Positions 16,014 to 24,689 are shown, counted from the stretch's first letter. The stretch: DNA of 64,000 bases from Stagnihabitans sp038231775 (GCA_038231775.1 JBBRKS010000001.1:1-64000), one strand, 5' to 3'. Numbers and translations: made by a program. Notes: a model not told the origin generated them from the letters alone.

Positions 16014-18196
16014 CCGATTTTCTTTATGCCGTTGACAGCGACGGTGTGGCCACGATCACCTGGGATGTGCCGGGCCGGTCGATGAACGTGATGTCCCTGC
16101 AGGGGTTTGCCGAACTGGACGGGATGATTGACCAGGCCCTGGGTGATGCGGCGGTCAAGGGGGTGATCCTGACCTCGGGCAAAAAGGATTTCGCGGGCGG
16201 GATGGACCTGAACGTGATTGCGCAGATGAAGGAAGGCGGGGCAGCGGCGGTCTTTGCCGGGATCATGCGGACCCACGCCATCCTGCGCAAGATCGAGCGG
16301 GCCGGGATGGACCCGAAGACGCTGAAAGGTGGTAAGCCGATTGTCTGTGCGATGCCGGGCACCGGGTTGGGCATCGGGTTTGAACTGCCGCTGGCTTGCC
16401 ACCGCATTATTGCCGCCGATAGTCCCAAGGCCAAGATCGGGCTGCCGGAAATCCTTGTCGGCATCTTTCCGGGCGCTGGCGGCACCACCCGTCTGGTGCG
16501 CAAACTGGGCGTGATGCTGGCCGCCCCCTTTCTGATGGAGGGCAAGCTGGTGGAACCGCGCCTTGCCAAGGCTGAAGGTCTGATTGACGAGGTGGTGGCG
16601 CCCGAGTTGCTGTTGAGCCGTGCCAAGGAATGGGTTCTGGCCGCTAAAGAGGCCGATCTGGTCAAGCCATGGGATCAAAAGGGCTACAAGATGCCCGGCG
16701 GCGCGCCCTATCAGCCGGCGGGCTTCATGACCTTTGTCGGTGCCAATGCGATGATCATGGGCCGCACGCAGGGGGTATATCCTGCCGCCAAAGCGTTGTT
16801 GCAGGCGGCTTACGAAGGGGCGCTGATCGGCTTTGATCTGGCCCTGAAGGTCGAGGCGCGGGCCTTTACCTCTGTCCTGTTGGACCCATCCTCATCGGCG
16901 ATGATACGCAGTCTGTTCATCAACAAAGAGGCGTTGGACAAGGGTGCACGCCGCCCGGCCATGGCCGATGAAAGCGTCAAATCCGTCGGCGTGATCGGGG
17001 CGGGCATGATGGGGGCCGGGATCGCCTATGTCGCGGCCAATGCCGGGATTGCGGTGGTGCTGGTCGACAGCTCGGTCGAGGCGGCAGAACGCGGCAAGGC
17101 ATTTTCGACCGACCTGTTGGACAAGGGCATTCAGCGCCGCAAGGTGACGGTCGAAAAGAAGGCAGAGGTTTTGGGCCGCATCACCGCCACCGCCGATTAC
17201 GCAGCGCTTGCGGGCTGTGATCTGATCGTCGAAGCGGTGTTTGAAGACCCCAAGGTCAAGGCAGAGGTGACCGCCAAGGTCGAGGCGGTGGTGGGGACGG
17301 ACTGCATCTTTGCCACCAACACCTCGACCCTGCCCATCTCGGGCCTTGCGCGGGCGTCGTCGCGGCCGGGGAATTTCATCGGCATCCACTTTTTCTCACC
17401 AGTCGACAAGATGGCCTTGGTTGAGATTATTCGAGGCAAGGACACCGGCGACCGCGCTGTCGCCAAGGCGATGGATTTCGTGCGTGCCTTGCGCAAAACC
17501 CCAATTGTGGTGAACGACGCAAGGTTCTTTTATGCCAACCGTTGCATCATTCCCTATATCAACGAAGGCATCCGCATGGTTGCCGAAGGGGTCGAGCCGG
17601 CGCTGATCGAAAACGCGGCGCGGTTGGTGGGAATGCCAGTCGGGCCGCTGCAACTGGTCGACGAAACCTCGATTGACCTTGGCGTCAAGATTGCCAAGGC
17701 CACCAAGGCGGCGATGGGGGAGGCTTATCCAGACAGTGCGGTGGATGCGGTGCTGTTCGCGATGGCCGATCAGGGCCGGCTGGGGCGCAAAGCCAAGGCG
17801 GGCTTTTACGCCTATGATGCGGCAGGTAAGCGTGAGGGGCTTTGGCCCGGTCTGGCCGATCATTGGCCGGTGTCTGATGCGCAACCCGATCTGATCCTGG
17901 TGCAGCAGCGTCTGTTGATGATACAGGCACTAGAGGCTGTGCGGGCGCTGGAAGACGGCGTTCTGACCGATATCCGCGAGGGCGATGTTGGGGCCATCCT
18001 CGGCTGGGGCTTTGCGCCGTGGTCGGGCGGGCCGTTCAGCTGGCTGGACATGATCAGCGCGGGCAAAGCGGTTGAGATTTGCGCCGGGCTGGCAGCGCTT
18101 GGGCCCCGGTTTGCAACCCCGGCACTGCTGACCGAAATGGCGGCCAAGGGCGAAAGCTTTTATGCGCGCTTTGCCGGTCTGTCGCAGGCGGCCTGA
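16010..18196 (+). CDS. Bifunctional enoyl-CoA hydratase/3-hydroxyacyl-CoA dehydrogenase (FadB/FadJ type)
   Basis: This 728-residue fusion enzyme would hydrate enoyl-CoA and oxidise the resulting 3-hydroxyacyl-CoA with NAD. The N-terminal crotonase domain shows the oxyanion loops GGMDLNVIAQ and GIGFELPLACHRIIA and the GIFPGAGGTTRLVRKLG segment. The NAD-binding Rossmann domain starts near residue 327 (VGVIGAGMMGAGIAYVAANA). The FIGIHFFSPVDKM segment and a C-terminal 3HCDH domain (LGRKAKAGFYAYD) follow. It ends the beta-oxidation operon. The last 37 bases overlap the convergent Hint-domain gene. Confidence 0.92.
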   Translation: MTDFLYAVDSDGVATITWDVPGRSMNVMSLQGFAELDGMIDQALGDAAVKGVILTSGKKDFAGGMDLNVIAQMKEGGAAAVFAGIMRTHAILRKIERAGMDPKTLKGGKPIVCAMPGTGLGIGFELPLACHRIIAADSPKAKIGLPEILVGIFPGAGGTTRLVRKLGVMLAAPFLMEGKLVEPRLAKAEGLIDEVVAPELLLSRAKEWVLAAKEADLVKPWDQKGYKMPGGAPYQPAGFMTFVGANAMIMGRTQGVYPAAKALLQAAYEGALIGFDLALKVEARAFTSVLLDPSSSAMIRSLFINKEALDKGARRPAMADESVKSVGVIGAGMMGAGIAYVAANAGIAVVLVDSSVEAAERGKAFSTDLLDKGIQRRKVTVEKKAEVLGRITATADYAALAGCDLIVEAVFEDPKVKAEVTAKVEAVVGTDCIFATNTSTLPISGLARASSRPGNFIGIHFFSPVDKMALVEIIRGKDTGDRAVAKAMDFVRALRKTPIVVNDARFFYANRCIIPYINEGIRMVAEGVEPALIENAARLVGMPVGPLQLVDETSIDLGVKIAKATKAAMGEAYPDSAVDAVLFAMADQGRLGRKAKAGFYAYDAAGKREGLWPGLADHWPVSDAQPDLILVQQRLLMIQALEAVRALEDGVLTDIREGDVGAILGWGFAPWSGGPFSWLDMISAGKAVEICAGLAALGPRFATPALLTEMAAKGESFYARFAGLSQAA

Positions 18197-18816
18197 CCGG
18201 CGGCCAGTTCGGCGGCGCGCAGGGCAAGCCCGGTATCTTCGGCCACAAGCGCCGCCACCAGATGCCGCGCCACTGGCAATGGCAGAACCTGACGATCCGG
18301 TGCGCTGACCAAAAGGCGCATCAGATCAGCGGGGCCCTTGGTTACGGTGTCCAGACCGATCACCAGCCCCGGCCCGGCTTCGATCAACGCCGGGCGGGAC
18401 AGGTCCAGTTGCAGGATCGGCTCACGGCAGGCGGGCACATGGGGGGCGATGCCGCGCCACCCCTCTAACGCGGCGGCGGGCACAAGAGCAGAGGTCTCGC
18501 CGGTGAAGGGCATGGCGTAAGGTGAGGTGATCAGCACCGTCTGGCCCGGCGGCAGAATGATGGCGCAGTCGTTACCGAGCGCACCTTCGGGGACACGCAC
18601 GCTCCACAACGCCTGGCGCGGTTGCGGGCGGATGATCAGGATGGGAACCAGACCATGGTCAAGGGTGACGACCAGATCGCCGGGGCCAAGCTGTTGCACC
18701 CGCACCCAACCGGTCGGGGTCAGAACCGGGGTCAGGGCGTAAAGCCCGGCGGCCAGACCCAGATGGCCCTTCAGCGCTGCCCCTAGTGTAAGATCGTGAC
18801 GTCCCATGATCAGCAT
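18160..18816 (-). CDS. Hint domain-containing protein
   Basis: This 218-residue protein contains a Hint-type domain of the Rhodobacterales kind: TPVLTPTGWVRVQQLGPGDL gives the start of the domain, followed by VVTLDHGLVPILII and strands up to GPGLVIGLDTVT. The cysteine expected at the start of self-splicing Hint domains is replaced (TPVLTPTG), so autoprocessing is doubtful. Such proteins often appear as short stand-alone proteins or at the ends of secreted RTX-type proteins. The start is ATG at 18816, or a second ATG three codons in. It is convergent with and overlaps the FadB-like gene. Biological role unknown. Confidence 0.7.
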   Translation of the reverse strand: MLIMGRHDLTLGAALKGHLGLAAGLYALTPVLTPTGWVRVQQLGPGDLVVTLDHGLVPILIIRPQPRQALWSVRVPEGALGNDCAIILPPGQTVLITSPYAMPFTGETSALVPAAALEGWRGIAPHVPACREPILQLDLSRPALIEAGPGLVIGLDTVTKGPADLMRLLVSAPDRQVLPLPVARHLVAALVAEDTGLALRAAELAAGQAACDRPAKRA

Positions 18817-18894
18817 TCCCGTTGTTCAACGCCATCTAAGCGTTAGGCACAGGTCAGCAGATCGCAAGGAATGTGGCAGGCCAGCGGCCTTTGG

Positions 18895-19557
18895 CTAAAA
18901 TGCGGTTGGATCGAAGCGGTAGCCAAAGCGGGCGATATCCTCGGCACAAAGATCGGCGATCAGGTGCGCGCTGTCGTCGGTATAATATCCGCGCCAGTCG
19001 CGGTCGCGGCCCGATTCATTGGCACGCACCAAAGGGGTAAGGGCAAAACCCAGATGCGCCTCAAACGGGGCAAGGTCGGCGTCCAGATGCTCCAACCGGG
19101 CGAAAAGGCTGGCGCGTTCATAGCCCAGACGGTCGCGCATATAGGCGGCATAGGGCCACAGCGCCAAAGCGGTCCGGGTCTGCGGATGGGCCAGAAAATC
19201 GCCGAACGCGTGGCTTTTGGCCAGCCCTACGGCGGGGTGGGCGAAGTGCTGGTCGCGCAGCCAGTGGTAATAGCTGACCGCCCGGTCCCATGGATTGCGC
19301 ACAAGGGTCAGGGTGAAAAACCCCGCGATTTCCGCATCAGTCGCAAGCCCCGCGATGTCGGACAAGCTAGAGTGTTTCCACAAGCGCCCCCGCGCCTTGA
19401 CCCCGGCCAACCGACCCTTGCGCGCCCGCGCCTTGGGGGTGTCGCCGATCAGGATATCGTCCTTCATCGCCCGCGCCTCCAACGCCAACGTCAGCGCGGT
19501 GCCGCCGGTCTTGGGGATGTGGACAAAGATGAACCGGCGCCCGCGTGACAGGATCAT
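18895..19557 (-). CDS. Sulfotransferase family protein
   Basis: This 220-residue protein has the N-terminal PAPS-binding P-loop-like motif IFVHIPKTGGTALTLAL, typical of the sulfotransferase family 2 group, and a later LTLVRNPWDRAVSYYHWLR that matches the 3'-phosphate-binding segment. I chose the ATG at 19557. An upstream TTG at 19650 would add 31 residues, and its first codons lie in a dispersed repeat element, so I consider it artefactual. Acceptor substrate unknown; carbohydrate sulfation is common in this group. Confidence 0.8.
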   Translation of the reverse strand: MILSRGRRFIFVHIPKTGGTALTLALEARAMKDDILIGDTPKARARKGRLAGVKARGRLWKHSSLSDIAGLATDAEIAGFFTLTLVRNPWDRAVSYYHWLRDQHFAHPAVGLAKSHAFGDFLAHPQTRTALALWPYAAYMRDRLGYERASLFARLEHLDADLAPFEAHLGFALTPLVRANESGRDRDWRGYYTDDSAHLIADLCAEDIARFGYRFDPTAF

Positions 19558-19634
19558 GGCGGCGCGCGCCTGATCGGCGTTGCAGCCTCCGGCGTGACTA
19601 TTTGGACCGGAATGAACGGCAAAGCGGGTCTTGC

Positions 19635-19658
19635 GATTGCTCTTTGCCAAATACTCCC
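19635..19658 (-). repeat. Dispersed rhodobacterial repeat, copy 2
   Basis: Read on the minus strand, these 24 bases (core GAGTATTTGGCAAAGAG) are identical to 52252-52275 on the plus strand. The left part of the element resembles 12015-12033. Here it lies just upstream of the sulfotransferase gene. Confidence 0.7.
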
Positions 19659-19703
19659 CGCGGAGCGTCTTTGGCCAAGGCGGGGCGCAGGCCGGATCAT
19701 GGG

Positions 19704-20648
19704 TCAGACCGGGTTGGGCAGCGGTTGGCCGTCCAGATAGGCGAACAGGTTGTCGACCGCCATCATGCCCATCGCCTCGCGCACCTCTAAGGCTGCGGTG
19801 CCAAGGTGGGGCAGAAGGGTGACATTTTCCATCGCCATCAAAGCGGGGGCGACGCGGGGTTCGAATTCATAGACATCAAGACCGGCGGCGGCGATCTGAT
19901 GGGATTGCAGGGCGGCGATCAAGGCCGCCTCGTCCACCACGTCGCCCCTCGCGATGTTGATCAGGATGGCATCGGGGCGCATCTGGGCCAGTTCGGGCGA
20001 TGAGATCAAGTGGTGTGTCGCCGTGCCCCCGGGGACGGCAATCACGACGACATCGGCCTGCAGCACCTCTGCCAGCGGCAGTTGCTTGGCGGGCAGGTCG
20101 GGGCTGACGGGGGAGCGGTTGTGAAAAACAACCTTCATGCCAAAGCCGAAATGGCAGCGCTGGGCGATGGCCTTGCCAATCCGGCCCATGCCAATGATGC
20201 CAACCGTTTTGCCGCTGACATGCATCCCCAGCATCTGGGTCGGGTGCCAACCGGTCCATTGGCCGGCGCGCAGCAACCTCTCTCCCTCCCCTGCCCTGCG
20301 GGCGGTCATCAGGATCAGGGTCAGCGCAATGTCGGCGGTTGCATCTGTGACAGCGCCGGGGGTGTTGGAGACCAGCACACCTGCGGCGCGGGCGGCTGCG
20401 GTGTCGATGTGGTTATAGCCCACACCAAAGTTGGCCAGCAGTTTGGCGCGGGGATTGGCGACATCGGCAAACACATCAGCCCGAAATAGGTCACCCAAGG
20501 TCGGCAGAACGGCGTCGTAATCGCGCAGGGCCTGACGCAGGGCAGCGGCATTCAGGGGGGTCGGTTCGTTGCGGTAGGTCACGTCAAAGCGTTCGAAGAC
20601 GCGGGCCACGACCTTTTCCGGCAGACATCGGGTGATCAGAAGTTTCAA
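19704..20648 (-). CDS. D-2-hydroxyacid dehydrogenase (glyoxylate/hydroxypyruvate reductase-like)
   Basis: This 314-residue NAD(P)-dependent oxidoreductase of the D-isomer-specific 2-hydroxyacid dehydrogenase family shows LANFGVGYNHIDTAAARAAG, the Rossmann motif TVGIIGMGRIGKAIAQR, NIARGDVVDEAALIAAL (catalytic Arg) and LLPHLGTAALEVREAM (catalytic His). HNRS after the second Rossmann strand favours NADP. It likely reduces glyoxylate or hydroxypyruvate. It overlaps the tRNA-binding protein gene by 4 bases. Confidence 0.9.
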   Translation of the reverse strand: MKLLITRCLPEKVVARVFERFDVTYRNEPTPLNAAALRQALRDYDAVLPTLGDLFRADVFADVANPRAKLLANFGVGYNHIDTAAARAAGVLVSNTPGAVTDATADIALTLILMTARRAGEGERLLRAGQWTGWHPTQMLGMHVSGKTVGIIGMGRIGKAIAQRCHFGFGMKVVFHNRSPVSPDLPAKQLPLAEVLQADVVVIAVPGGTATHHLISSPELAQMRPDAILINIARGDVVDEAALIAALQSHQIAAAGLDVYEFEPRVAPALMAMENVTLLPHLGTAALEVREAMGMMAVDNLFAYLDGQPLPNPV

Positions 20649-20977
20649 AACAGTTTGCCTCCAAGTGGCACGTCATGGCCGGGGCCGATCAGCACGACCT
20701 GACCGTCGGCATCGGGCAGGCCCAGGACCAGCACCTCTGACAGAACCTTGCCGATCTGACGGGGCGGAAAGTTCACGACCGCCAGCACCTGACGGCCAAT
20801 CAGCGTTTCGGGCGTGTAGTGCGTGGTGATCTGGGCGGAAGAGCGTTTTTCACCGATCTCTGGCCCAAAATCGAGCCACAGTTTGTAAGCGGGTTTGCGC
20901 GCCTCGGGGAAGGGTTCGGCGCGGGTGATGACCCCGACCCTGATATCGACCCTTTCAAAGTCGTCATAGGTGATCAC
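20645..20977 (-). CDS. CsaA-like tRNA-binding domain protein
   Basis: This 110-residue protein consists of a single EMAP/tRNA-binding OB-fold, with FERVDIRVGVITRAEPFPEA at the N-terminus and LVLGLPDADGQVVLIGPGHD near the C-terminus, matching CsaA/YgjH-type proteins. It is the middle gene of a tightly overlapping proC - csaA-like - dehydrogenase operon. CsaA proteins bind tRNA and have been described as export-related chaperones. Confidence 0.88.
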   Translation of the reverse strand: MITYDDFERVDIRVGVITRAEPFPEARKPAYKLWLDFGPEIGEKRSSAQITTHYTPETLIGRQVLAVVNFPPRQIGKVLSEVLVLGLPDADGQVVLIGPGHDVPLGGKLF

Positions 20978-21780
20978 TTGCCCAACTCCCGTCCGCGCTC
21001 GGCGGCGGCGTGGGCAGCGCGAGCCATCAGGGGCGGCAATCCGGTTTCGGGCTCCATCAGATGTGCCAAAGCGGCGGCTGTGGTGCCCCCCGGCGAGGTG
21101 ACGTTGATGCGCAATTGTGCGGCAGGTTCGGGCGACCGGTAGGCCAGCTCCCCCGCCCCGCAGACTGTGGCGCGGGCAAGTTTCATGGCAACCTCGGGTG
21201 ACAGGCCTTCGGCGACACCCGCCGCCGCCATCGCCTCAATCAGGTGAAAGACATAGGCGGGACCAGAGCCTGAGATGGCCGTGACAGCGTCAATCTGATG
21301 TTCACCGTCCAGTTCGACGACCTCGCCCACCGCCAACATCAAGGCGCGGGTCAGAGGCAGGCCGGATTGTCCGGCTGCGTTGGCGCAGATGCCGGTGATG
21401 CCGCGACCAACCATGGCGGGCGTGTTGGGCATGGTGCGCACAATCGGAGTATGCTGTCCCAAGGCCGCCTCAAACGTCGCAATCGAGGTGCCTGCGGCGA
21501 TCGAGATGAACAGCGTTGTGCCGTTGCCCAACGCCTGCAATGCGGGCAACGCTGCACCCATCATCTGCGGTTTGACCGCCAGCAGAGCCACGGCAGGCGC
21601 CGGTGGCACCCCCTTGTTCAGATGCACGCCAGAAGATTTCAGCCAGTCACTCGGGTTCGGTTCGATCACCCAGACTGATGCGGCAGGCACCCCGGCCGCC
21701 AGCCAGCCGGTCAGAAGGGCCGTGCCCATCTTGCCGCATCCCAACAAAACCAGACCGTCCCGCGCCACTGTATCAAGCAT
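20974..21780 (-). CDS. proC: Pyrroline-5-carboxylate reductase
   Basis: This 268-residue enzyme would catalyse the last step of proline synthesis, reduction of pyrroline-5-carboxylate with NAD(P)H. It has the N-terminal nucleotide-binding motif LLGCGKMGTALLTGWLAAG, the RTMPNTPAMVGRGITGI region and the C-terminal signature AVTAISGSGPAYVFHLIEAM with TSPGGTTAAAL. Length matches the family. It overlaps the tRNA-binding protein gene by 4 bases. Confidence 0.93.
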   Translation of the reverse strand: MLDTVARDGLVLLGCGKMGTALLTGWLAAGVPAASVWVIEPNPSDWLKSSGVHLNKGVPPAPAVALLAVKPQMMGAALPALQALGNGTTLFISIAAGTSIATFEAALGQHTPIVRTMPNTPAMVGRGITGICANAAGQSGLPLTRALMLAVGEVVELDGEHQIDAVTAISGSGPAYVFHLIEAMAAAGVAEGLSPEVAMKLARATVCGAGELAYRSPEPAAQLRINVTSPGGTTAAALAHLMEPETGLPPLMARAAHAAAERGRELGK

Positions 21781-21868
21781 CTTCGCCTCCGCTTTACCGG
21801 GGACACGCTAAAGCCAATTCACAATAGTGGGAACCAGCTTTTGGGAAAAATCGCGAAATACCAAGGCG

Positions 21869-22387
21869 TCAGGCGCGGCCATACGCCTCGGCAATGGCGA
21901 CTTTCAGGGCGGCTTGAGGCGTGTGGTCTGACCATGCGACCAATTGGAACGCGGGATAAAACCGCTCGCACGCCATCACAGCGGCGGCGATCAGGTGGTC
22001 AATCTGTTCGGGAGCGGCGATCTGACCGCCGGTCAGGGCAAGGCCATAGCGCCATACCATCAGCTTTTGATCGGCCCAATAGGTGAACGCGCCCGTCCAG
22101 ACCATGTCATTGCAGCGGTTGAGCAGGTCGTAAAGCTGCAGATGGCGGCCCTCGGGCGGCTCCATCTCGAACGTGCAGATCAGGCGCAGGGTTTCATCCT
22201 GCGGCGACCACGCCAGTGTCAGGGAATAGGTGCGCCACTGCCCCTCGACCGCCATGGCGATCTGATTTTCGGTGACCCGGTCAAACTCCCACGCGTGGTG
22301 TTCGGCCAGCGTTTCCACCACATCAATCGGGTGAAGTTCATCAGACGTCATGAAGTCTTCCGCAAGTGACATGCCCGGCCTCATCAT
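21869..22387 (-). CDS. YbjN domain-containing protein
   Basis: This 172-residue protein has the YbjN fold pattern (HPIDVVETLAEHHAWEFDRV, then the LIAAAVMACERFYPAFQLVA helix). It is cytoplasmic, with no signal peptide. YbjN proteins are stress-linked or type III-chaperone-like; the exact role is unknown. The start follows an AAGGGTGG ribosome site. Its position upstream of proC and the tRNA-binding gene suggests a common transcript, though an 88-base gap separates it from proC. Confidence 0.8.
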   Translation of the reverse strand: MMRPGMSLAEDFMTSDELHPIDVVETLAEHHAWEFDRVTENQIAMAVEGQWRTYSLTLAWSPQDETLRLICTFEMEPPEGRHLQLYDLLNRCNDMVWTGAFTYWADQKLMVWRYGLALTGGQIAAPEQIDHLIAAAVMACERFYPAFQLVAWSDHTPQAALKVAIAEAYGRA

Positions 22388-22722
22388 TGTGCCACCCTTG
22401 GGCCTGGACCCACTAGCGGCTGGGTGTCTGGCAAGGAACTGCGCTACCCGATGCAGTCCTTACTAGATATAGTGATGGCAGGGGGGAAGTCTGTAAAGCG
22501 ATGTGTGCAGAAATCTTCTGTGGACAACTGTTTGCCCGGTTACGCGTGTGTGGCTCGCCACCAGAGTTGGCAGGGTTTGACACCAGAGTTGGCAGCAGCG
22601 TCGTTTTTGTACCGAGGTCGGGAAATTGGACGATCTGGAGAAGATGTTTCAAACTAGGAACGGCCAGACGGGTAGAATGTAAATCGGGCTGTCGTGCCCT
22701 TCGAATGCAAGGGTGATGTCAT
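22388..22722. other. Gene-free left flank of the accessory region
   Basis: This 335-base stretch has only short, non-protein-like frames. It contains two copies of CACCAGAGTTGGCAG (see the repeat at 22559-22595) and marks the change from conserved housekeeping synteny to the accessory block. No tRNA or clear attachment site was found. Confidence 0.5.
22559..22595 (+). repeat. 15-bp direct repeat pair, CACCAGAGTTGGCAG
   Basis: Identical 15-mers at 22559-22573 and 22581-22595. Thirteen bases of this region (TTGACACCAGAGT, 22577-22589) recur inverted at 30523-30535 on the far side of the accessory block. Repeated short motifs at one end resemble termini of some insertion sequences (for example the IS21 family), but no transposase is adjacent. 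Confidence 0.45.
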
Positions 22723-23652
22723 ATGAGCAGTTCAACGTTCGCATTTGCCTTTGAAGGCGAGACATTCGATGGCGGCGAAATTGACGTCCGCGACCTGGCA
22801 CCTGCGCTGCTTTCTCTCGGCGAAGTCATCCAGTCCGCCAACAAGGCTCTAAATGGAAATCGGGCCCAGGCAACGCTGCGGATGAAGGCCACCAACCTCG
22901 GTAGCTTCGAAGCTCTTCTCAGTGTCGACATCTCGTTTCTGACGGCGATCGGGGACATGTTGGATGCGATCACTGAAAACCCTGATCGGGTTGTTGCGGC
23001 AAACCAGTTGCTTGACCTTCTTCTGAAAGTTGGGGGCGGTACGGTATCCACGGCTTTGGGGCTGTTCGGCGATTTGAAGTGGCTGAAAGGCAAAAAGCCT
23101 GAGACTGTTGCACCTCAACCGAATGGGACAGTTATAATCGTCAAGGACGGCGGCACGGTGGTTGTCGACCAACGGACGCTGATTTTGTTGAATGACCTTT
23201 CAACCCGCGAAGCTGTCGAGGAGTTTGGGCGAAAGGCTCTTGGCGTCGCCGGAGTCACGTCGATCAAACTTAGCGAAAATGACGACGGTCCCGCCCTTCA
23301 TCTGGAAAAGGGCGACCTGATTGCCCTGAAAGTCCCGGATCCAGTCATTGACGAACCCCTCATCGAGAAGATCGAGCGCGAAGTCCTCCTTCGTATCATC
23401 ACCGCTGCCTTTCGCGACGGTTACAAATGGCGGTTCTCAGATGGTGGTGAGAAACCTTTCACAGCCGAAATGCAGGACATGGGTTTCATTGCGGATGTCA
23501 TCAATGGGAAGACGGCGCTCTCAGCCAACGACACCCTGCGATGCCGTATCGCCGAAGAGCAAACACTTGGCGCGGCAGGATTGACCAAGGAGGTCGTAGT
23601 CATGCTGGTCTTGGAACATATCCCCGGCCCAACACAACTGAAGCTGATCTAA
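22723..23652 (+). CDS. Hypothetical protein beside the prophage remnant
   Basis: This intact 309-residue protein belongs to no family I recognise. It has no signal peptide or evident membrane segment. Features visible are an acidic N-terminal region (FAFEGETFDGGEIDVRDLAP), a hydrophobic helix-like LLDLLLKVGGGTVSTALGLF near residue 98, a beta-rich middle (GTVIIVKDGGTVVVDQRTLI) and a C-terminal MLVLEHIPGPTQLKLI. Base and codon use is less G+C-biased than the flanking genes, suggesting horizontal transfer. It faces the prophage genes tail-to-tail. It could be phage cargo, a defence gene or an independently acquired gene. Confidence 0.7.
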   Translation: MSSSTFAFAFEGETFDGGEIDVRDLAPALLSLGEVIQSANKALNGNRAQATLRMKATNLGSFEALLSVDISFLTAIGDMLDAITENPDRVVAANQLLDLLLKVGGGTVSTALGLFGDLKWLKGKKPETVAPQPNGTVIIVKDGGTVVVDQRTLILLNDLSTREAVEEFGRKALGVAGVTSIKLSENDDGPALHLEKGDLIALKVPDPVIDEPLIEKIEREVLLRIITAAFRDGYKWRFSDGGEKPFTAEMQDMGFIADVINGKTALSANDTLRCRIAEEQTLGAAGLTKEVVVMLVLEHIPGPTQLKLI

Positions 23653-23709
23653 GCCCGCTCAGGATTCATGCCCGCTGTTCTGCGTCCGGAGGAGTTGCAG
23701 TGGAAGAAA

Positions 23710-24540
23710 CTACAACGCTTCGGTCTTCCCCAGCTTCCTGTTCGAGATCAGCAGCTCCGCCCGCTCCGGAGAGGTCCCGTTGCTGGCGATGGTGTAGGTG
23801 GTTTTCACCTCCGCCATCTCGAACCCGGCGAAGCAGGCGCGCACCTCGGGCAGGTCATTCAGGCTCAAAATGAAGCGCCCTTTAAGGCTCCTTAAACGGG
23901 CGCTTAAATCCTCGAACCGCGCCCGGCTGAACAGCGCCTTGCCGTAGTCGCCCTCGCAGCCCCAGTACGGCGGGTCGAGGTAGAAGAGGGTCGCGGGTGT
24001 GTCGTACCGGCGGATGAACTCATCGAAGTCCAGGCATTCGATGACCACGCCAGACAGCCGGCTGTGCAGGTCTTCCAGCATCGGCTCCAGGGTGGACAGG
24101 TTGAAGCGGCCCGGCCGGTCAGGAGAGACGCCGAAGTTGCGGCCCGAAACCTTGCCACCGAAGGCAGTCCGCTGCAGGTAAAGAAAGCGCGCTGCGCGTT
24201 CCAGATCGGTCAGGGTGTCGGGGTTGGTATCGACCAGGCGGCAGAGCTCCGCCCTGGTCGTCAGTTGAAACCGCAACACCTCCAGAAACTGCGGATAGTG
24301 GCGCTGCAGGATGCGAAACAGGTTGGCCACGTCTCGGCCGGCGTCGTTGATCACCTCTGCCCGCGGACGCGATGTCCGTCGCAGAAAGATGCCGCCCATG
24401 CCGACAAACGGCTCGGCATAGGTGCGGTGACCCGTGTCGGCATCGATGAGGGCGCAGATGCGCTTGGCGAGATTGCGCTTGCCGCCCATCCAGGGGGCGA
24501 CGGGATGAACTGGAGTGACGCTTGTTAACGGAGATTTCAT
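23710..24540 (-). CDS. DNA adenine methylase (Dam/D12 class), phage-borne
   Basis: This 276-residue N6-adenine methyltransferase has motifs in the D12/Dam order: APWMGGKRNLA (motif X, residues 15-25), EPFVGMGGIFL (AdoMet-binding motif I, Gly-rich at 45-50) and FYLDPPYWGCEGDYG (catalytic DPPY at 189-192). I chose the ATG at 24540; upstream in-frame codons read unlike protein. It is the last gene of the prophage late region and appears intact, while the neighbouring phage genes are broken. It could protect phage DNA or, now, mark host DNA. Target sequence unknown. Confidence 0.87.
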   Translation of the reverse strand: MKSPLTSVTPVHPVAPWMGGKRNLAKRICALIDADTGHRTYAEPFVGMGGIFLRRTSRPRAEVINDAGRDVANLFRILQRHYPQFLEVLRFQLTTRAELCRLVDTNPDTLTDLERAARFLYLQRTAFGGKVSGRNFGVSPDRPGRFNLSTLEPMLEDLHSRLSGVVIECLDFDEFIRRYDTPATLFYLDPPYWGCEGDYGKALFSRARFEDLSARLRSLKGRFILSLNDLPEVRACFAGFEMAEVKTTYTIASNGTSPERAELLISNRKLGKTEAL

Positions 24541-24689
24541 ACGAATCGAACCTTCTGTGCCTGCCCGAAAGGGCGATGCGGCCATAAGGTTTGTCTGGTC
24601 GGCGGGGTTGTTTGAATGGTCCCCGAGTTGGGGAGGGTGCCAGCCCTCCCCGGCCATCCTCTCTCAGGATGCAGCGCGAGTTGTCGTCG

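Noticed and set aside
19558..19650. N-terminal extension of the sulfotransferase from a TTG at 19650
   Set aside because: The TTG and first codons lie in a dispersed repeat and the residues do not resemble the family.
22424..22716. Short plus-strand frames left of the hypothetical gene
   Set aside because: They span the repeated 15-mers, have no ribosome site and unlikely composition.
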